From assembly GCA_023432885.1 (NCBI GenBank), contig JAEZEU010000163.1:1-15812 (forward strand): DNA of 15,812 nucleotides. The letters are read 5' to 3'. The stretch is from Pseudomonadota bacterium. GTDB taxonomy: Bacteria; Pseudomonadota; Alphaproteobacteria; Rhizobiales; Xanthobacteraceae. Of this stretch, positions 13,062 to 15,812 are shown piece after piece. The notes beneath the pieces are model-generated. The model did no database searches and was not told the origin of the DNA. It saw only the letters and a program-made list of their open reading frames with translations. The position numbers and the translations under genes were made by a program. How positions within the stretch are numbered: the stretch's first letter is position 1; every line of letters starts with the position of its first letter.

Positions 13062-15566
13062 CTAGCTCGCTTTAGCCAATGTCTGAGCCAGGGTTGCCGA
13101 CAAATCGGTCCGACCTAACCCTTGGCTCAGGCCAGCTCCGGTGTCGGCAAAACTTGTGGCCGCAAACTGGTTCACCAGATTCATCGGCTGTTGGCTGATG
13201 GCACTTTGCTGGACTGCGCCGGATTTGGCGACCAGACTGACATTGTCATAGAGCGCGCCACGCCCGTCGGCGGCTTGGCCTGCGGCCTCGCGGAAGGTGA
13301 GGCGGTCTTGACCACCGGTTCCCGTCACCGAAAAGTGGTAGGTTTTCCAGTTGCTGCCGGGCGGGACAGTGGCGACGACGTTGTCGTTCCACAAAACTTC
13401 AATCGTGCTGGTGCGCCTGCCGGAGTCGGGCCGCAACCGCGCATCGAAGGAGAGATCGTAGCTCTGCCCTGCAGTGGTCTGCACCGTCTGGTAGAGACCG
13501 TCCCGAGCGCCTCGATAATCGAGCTCGCCAAAGTTCGAACCATCGGTGGCCTTGACCCGGTTGAGATTGTTCCACAACTCGATCGTGCCGCCGCTGATCG
13601 CCGTCCAGCCCGGTATCGAACTGAATGCGGCCCAACTGTTCGCGGCCACGGATGGCGCTTCGAACGATCCGTTCACCAGGAGGTTCTGGCCACTCGGCAC
13701 AGGTGGCGGCGTTGATCCCGGCACGGCCGTTGTGTCAGTGACTGTGAAGCTCTGCGGGCTGTCGTCGTAGATGGCGAGCTTGCTGCCGGAAACGGGAGCG
13801 CCATTGTAGGTAGCGCTTTCAACATAGATGTTGCGGTCCGTGGCGGACGTACCGCCCCAGAGATCATTGAGAAGCTTCACCGAGACCGTGTGGCTGCCCG
13901 CGGCCCAGTCGCCCTTGACCTGCAACACGTCGGCCTGCCCGCTTCCGTGAAGGGCCTTGGCTGTCAGCGTAGCGCCGATCTGCTTGCCATCGACATAGAT
14001 GGCATACTGGGAATCACCTTGGTAGGCGTCCTGCGTTATCTTCAGCTCGAGCGTGTCGGAGCCGCTGCCGATTGTGGTGTTCACGCCCGGGGTTGGTGGT
14101 GGCGTTGTGACGACAGGCGGTGGCGGGTTTGTGACTACCGGGGGCGGCGAGGTCGTGTCCGTCGGCGAAACGGTGAGCCAGCCACTCGTGTCGGGATAGG
14201 ATTGTGAGATTGAGCCGGTTTCGTGGGCGGCGGTCTTGAATTGGGCGAAGGTTTTGGACCCACCCCATTGAAACCTGCTTCCCCCGTCAGACATGAAGTA
14301 TTGATTGTTGGTCCAGGTGTTTCCTCCATTGAGCATGCCGGACTGGTTGTAATCAGCGAAGCCGCCGACGTAGCCGTGCCCATCATGATCCACGATGATG
14401 TTGTCATGGATTTGGTTGCCGGTGGTCGTGTAAGTACCGAACGTGCCGGAACCTCTGTTCTGCTGAATCATGACGATTCCATTGCCGCCTCCGGTCATTT
14501 CGACCCGGTTGCCATAGACCTGCACGTTCCGGGAATTTTGAATGTTGATATCGGCGCCCCAACCCCATCCGCGCTTGTCGCCGTATCCATTCCCGTAGAG
14601 CGTATTGTTGCGGATAATCGCGTCGTAACTGATTTCGTGGCTGATGCCATTGATCGTGTTATGGACGACAACATTGTCTTCATAGAGCGTGTGGATGTTG
14701 TTGATGTCGGTCCACATGCCCGAACCATTGTTGTCGTGCGAGTAATTGCCTCGCACGACCAGGTTATCCGTGTCAGCGAACTTGAATCCGCCTGCTTCCC
14801 AAAGCGGATCAATGCCAGACCAGAAGCCGTTCCTTGCGAGTTCATTGCCTTGAACGAGGATGTTATTGCCGTACCCGCCGAGCCCCATCTGACCATTGTC
14901 ATGCACGTAATTGCCGATGATCTGGCTGCCGTCATGGGCAGTGATACCCACGGCGTAGTTCAGGCGGACTTCATTGTCCCGAATGGTCCAACTCTGGTCA
15001 CCGCGAATGGCGCCGTCCTGAATCTGAGGATCATACTTCTCGATGACAAGGTTTTGTATGGTTACGTTCTTGGCGCTGCCATGGAAAGCATCGGTCAGCT
15101 TGCCAGCTTCAACCGCGTGCCCCGTCGGGCTATCGGCGATGTAGATCTTGTCGGCGGCATAGTCGAAATAGAAGGTGCCAGGAACGACCTTGGAGAGAGC
15201 GTCGACCGGCTTTAGCGGTGTATTGTCAAAGAACACGGTCTCCGGATTGCCAGGCCTCTGAGTACCCGGCAAGAACTCTGCAGCGGAGTTGGCGCGGCCT
15301 TGCTGCGTCTGGCCGCCAACAACCCAGAGATTGCCGCTCTGGGTCCAACTGGATAGCACGGCCGAGCCGTTGAGGATTGCTCCTTCAGCACCGATAAAGG
15401 TCTGACCATCTTTCGGCGCGATGGAAACGCCGCGATAGACGCCAGGCTCAAAATAGAATGTGGTCCCAGCAGGAGCTGCACTCACGAGAGCCGAGATATT
15501 GTCGCCAGGATGAAGGATGATCGCTCCGGTGGGCGCCGATGTGGCCTTTGGCCCATAAATTCCCAT
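13062..15566 (-). CDS. Right-handed beta-helix protein with CBM60-like and DUF642-like domains; probable type I secretion substrate
   Basis: An 834-residue modular protein. Residues about 15-465 are a parallel beta-helix with recurring turns such as GNYVHDN, GNELARNG, GNYSHDNN and GNQIHDNI, plus GMWTDINN (283-290) and HEISYDA (309-315). A Pro/Thr linker (466-497) leads to a calcium-dependent xylan-binding (CBM60-like) domain at about 498-612, with LELKITQDAYQGDSQYAIYV and WAAGSHTVSVKLLNDLWGG. A second Pro linker precedes a DUF642-like jelly roll at about 627-779 (NLLVNGSFEAP, IPGWTA, ALYDNVSLV). The last 55 residues, ending DLSATLAQTLAKAS, are Ala/Gln/Ser-rich and are the likely uncleaved export signal. 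There is no Sec signal and no RTX nonapeptide repeat. GGAGGT five bases before ATG 15566 is a strong ribosome-binding site. It is upstream of the exporter on the same strand. It is probably a surface or secreted glycan-binding or glycan-modifying protein; the catalytic residues of a lyase, epimerase or hydrolase are not recognisable to me. Confidence 0.88.
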   Translation of the reverse strand: MGIYGPKATSAPTGAIILHPGDNISALVSAAPAGTTFYFEPGVYRGVSIAPKDGQTFIGAEGAILNGSAVLSSWTQSGNLWVVGGQTQQGRANSAAEFLPGTQRPGNPETVFFDNTPLKPVDALSKVVPGTFYFDYAADKIYIADSPTGHAVEAGKLTDAFHGSAKNVTIQNLVIEKYDPQIQDGAIRGDQSWTIRDNEVRLNYAVGITAHDGSQIIGNYVHDNGQMGLGGYGNNILVQGNELARNGFWSGIDPLWEAGGFKFADTDNLVVRGNYSHDNNGSGMWTDINNIHTLYEDNVVVHNTINGISHEISYDAIIRNNTLYGNGYGDKRGWGWGADINIQNSRNVQVYGNRVEMTGGGNGIVMIQQNRGSGTFGTYTTTGNQIHDNIIVDHDGHGYVGGFADYNQSGMLNGGNTWTNNQYFMSDGGSRFQWGGSKTFAQFKTAAHETGSISQSYPDTSGWLTVSPTDTTSPPPVVTNPPPPVVTTPPPTPGVNTTIGSGSDTLELKITQDAYQGDSQYAIYVDGKQIGATLTAKALHGSGQADVLQVKGDWAAGSHTVSVKLLNDLWGGTSATDRNIYVESATYNGAPVSGSKLAIYDDSPQSFTVTDTTAVPGSTPPPVPSGQNLLVNGSFEAPSVAANSWAAFSSIPGWTAISGGTIELWNNLNRVKATDGSNFGELDYRGARDGLYQTVQTTAGQSYDLSFDARLRPDSGRRTSTIEVLWNDNVVATVPPGSNWKTYHFSVTGTGGQDRLTFREAAGQAADGRGALYDNVSLVAKSGAVQQSAISQQPMNLVNQFAATSFADTGAGLSQGLGRTDLSATLAQTLAKAS

Positions 15567-15610
15567 TGTAACCTCCCGTGGAATCTCGTGGCTGTTCGCG
15601 GCTCCGTGAT

Positions 15611-15624
15611 GAAACTGCAGTTTC
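15611..15624. promoter_or_regulatory. Perfect 14-bp palindrome upstream of the substrate gene
   Basis: GAAACTGCAGTTTC is its own reverse complement and ends 45 bases before the substrate ATG. It does not continue as a hairpin with a loop, which is more like a dimeric repressor or activator site than an RNA structure. The regulator is unknown. Confidence 0.5.
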
Positions 15625-15638
15625 CCGCACTTCCTTCA

Positions 15639-15662
15639 AATTGCAGTCCAGGATTTGCAATT
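15639..15662. promoter_or_regulatory. Second dyad upstream of the substrate gene (AATTGCA-N10-TGCAATT)
   Basis: AATTGCA (15639-15645) and TGCAATT (15656-15662) are perfect inverted arms with a ten-base spacer, about 73 bases before the substrate ATG. Both arms contain TGCA, as does the palindrome at 15611-15624. This may be a second site for the same factor or part of the promoter; I cannot assign -10/-35 boxes with confidence. Confidence 0.4.
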
Positions 15663-15697
15663 CGGTTTGCGCCGATGGCGAGATGAAAATGCGGCAA

Positions 15698-15717
15698 GAC
15701 AGCAGTATCCTGCTGTC
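15698..15717. promoter_or_regulatory. Third inverted repeat upstream of the substrate gene (GACAGCAG-TATC-CTGCTGTC)
   Basis: Perfect 8-bp arms with a four-base spacer, 132 bases before the substrate ATG. It could be an operator or, as a stem with a tetraloop, the end of an upstream transcript. The remaining bases to 15812 show no gene that I can support. Confidence 0.42.
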
Positions 15718-15812
15718 GCATATTGGGCATCGTCGAATGCTCACGTGCAGGCGCACTGACCATCCGCGGGAAATCCCAACAGCTCGCTATGGCGTGCGCC
15801 GGGGCGCTAACA

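Noticed and set aside
12809..13075. Small plus-strand gene (88 codons) between exporter and substrate genes
   Set aside because: It overlaps the start of the exporter on the other strand, has no convincing ribosome-binding site, and shows no family features.
14223..15215. A 330-codon plus-strand open frame opposite the beta-helix gene
   Set aside because: It is antisense to the repeat-rich helix domain; its runs of Val/Asp/Ile are the mirror of Asn/Asp/Ile repeats, and no known domain is recognisable.
13062..15566. RTX adhesin or toxin
   Set aside because: No GGxGxDxxx nonapeptide repeats were found; the Gly/Asn-rich stretches are beta-helix turns.
15448..15763. Short minus-strand frames overlapping the start of the substrate gene
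   Set aside because: They overlap the substrate's strong GGAGGT/ATG start in other frames and contain no recognisable domain.

Overview
The window looks like chromosomal DNA of a high-GC alphaproteobacterium, most probably Bradyrhizobium or a close relative (Nitrobacteraceae). This rests on GC-rich codon use, gene families typical of that group, and several composite palindromic intergenic elements of a kind I recall from Bradyrhizobium. The genus is an inference; there is no rRNA or other marker gene in the window.

Positions 1-8512 hold an acyl-CoA catabolism region on both strands: an acyl-CoA synthetase (+), a GFA-family zinc protein (-), an acyl-CoA dehydrogenase (-), an enoyl-CoA hydratase (+), a tight minus-strand operon of a PaaG-like crotonase, an APH-type kinase-fold phosphotransferase and a DUF6285 protein, then an SDR oxidoreductase (+) and a flavin reductase gene (+). 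The flavin reductase gene is broken by a one-base insertion and a nonsense codon. Synthetase, kinase, small partner, dehydrogenase, hydratase/isomerase and SDR together resemble the parts of the 4-hydroxyacyl-CoA (levulinate-type, LvaABCDE; ACAD10/11) route, in which a hydroxyl is phosphorylated before removal so that beta-oxidation can go on. That link is inference.

Positions 8641-15566 hold a minus-strand type I secretion locus, transcribed in the order substrate, HlyB-like ABC exporter, HlyD-like adaptor. The substrate is an 834-residue protein without a Sec signal or RTX repeats: a right-handed beta-helix, a CBM60-like domain, a DUF642-like jelly roll and a C-terminal tail that is the likely secretion signal. 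The exporter has a catalytically dead C39-like domain (CLD). The HlyD adaptor is far longer than usual because it carries, fused at its N-terminus, a second complete CLD clearly homologous to the exporter's. A CLD on the membrane-fusion protein would put extra substrate-binding modules in the cytosol and is the most unusual feature of the window. No TolC-type outer-membrane gene is present.

No gap between genes exceeds 300 bases. The gaps contain hairpins or composite repeats (27-47, 2256-2282, 4612-4687, 6988-7060, 8518-8582), an inverted repeat between substrate and exporter genes (13001-13032), and three dyad elements upstream of the substrate gene (15611-15717).
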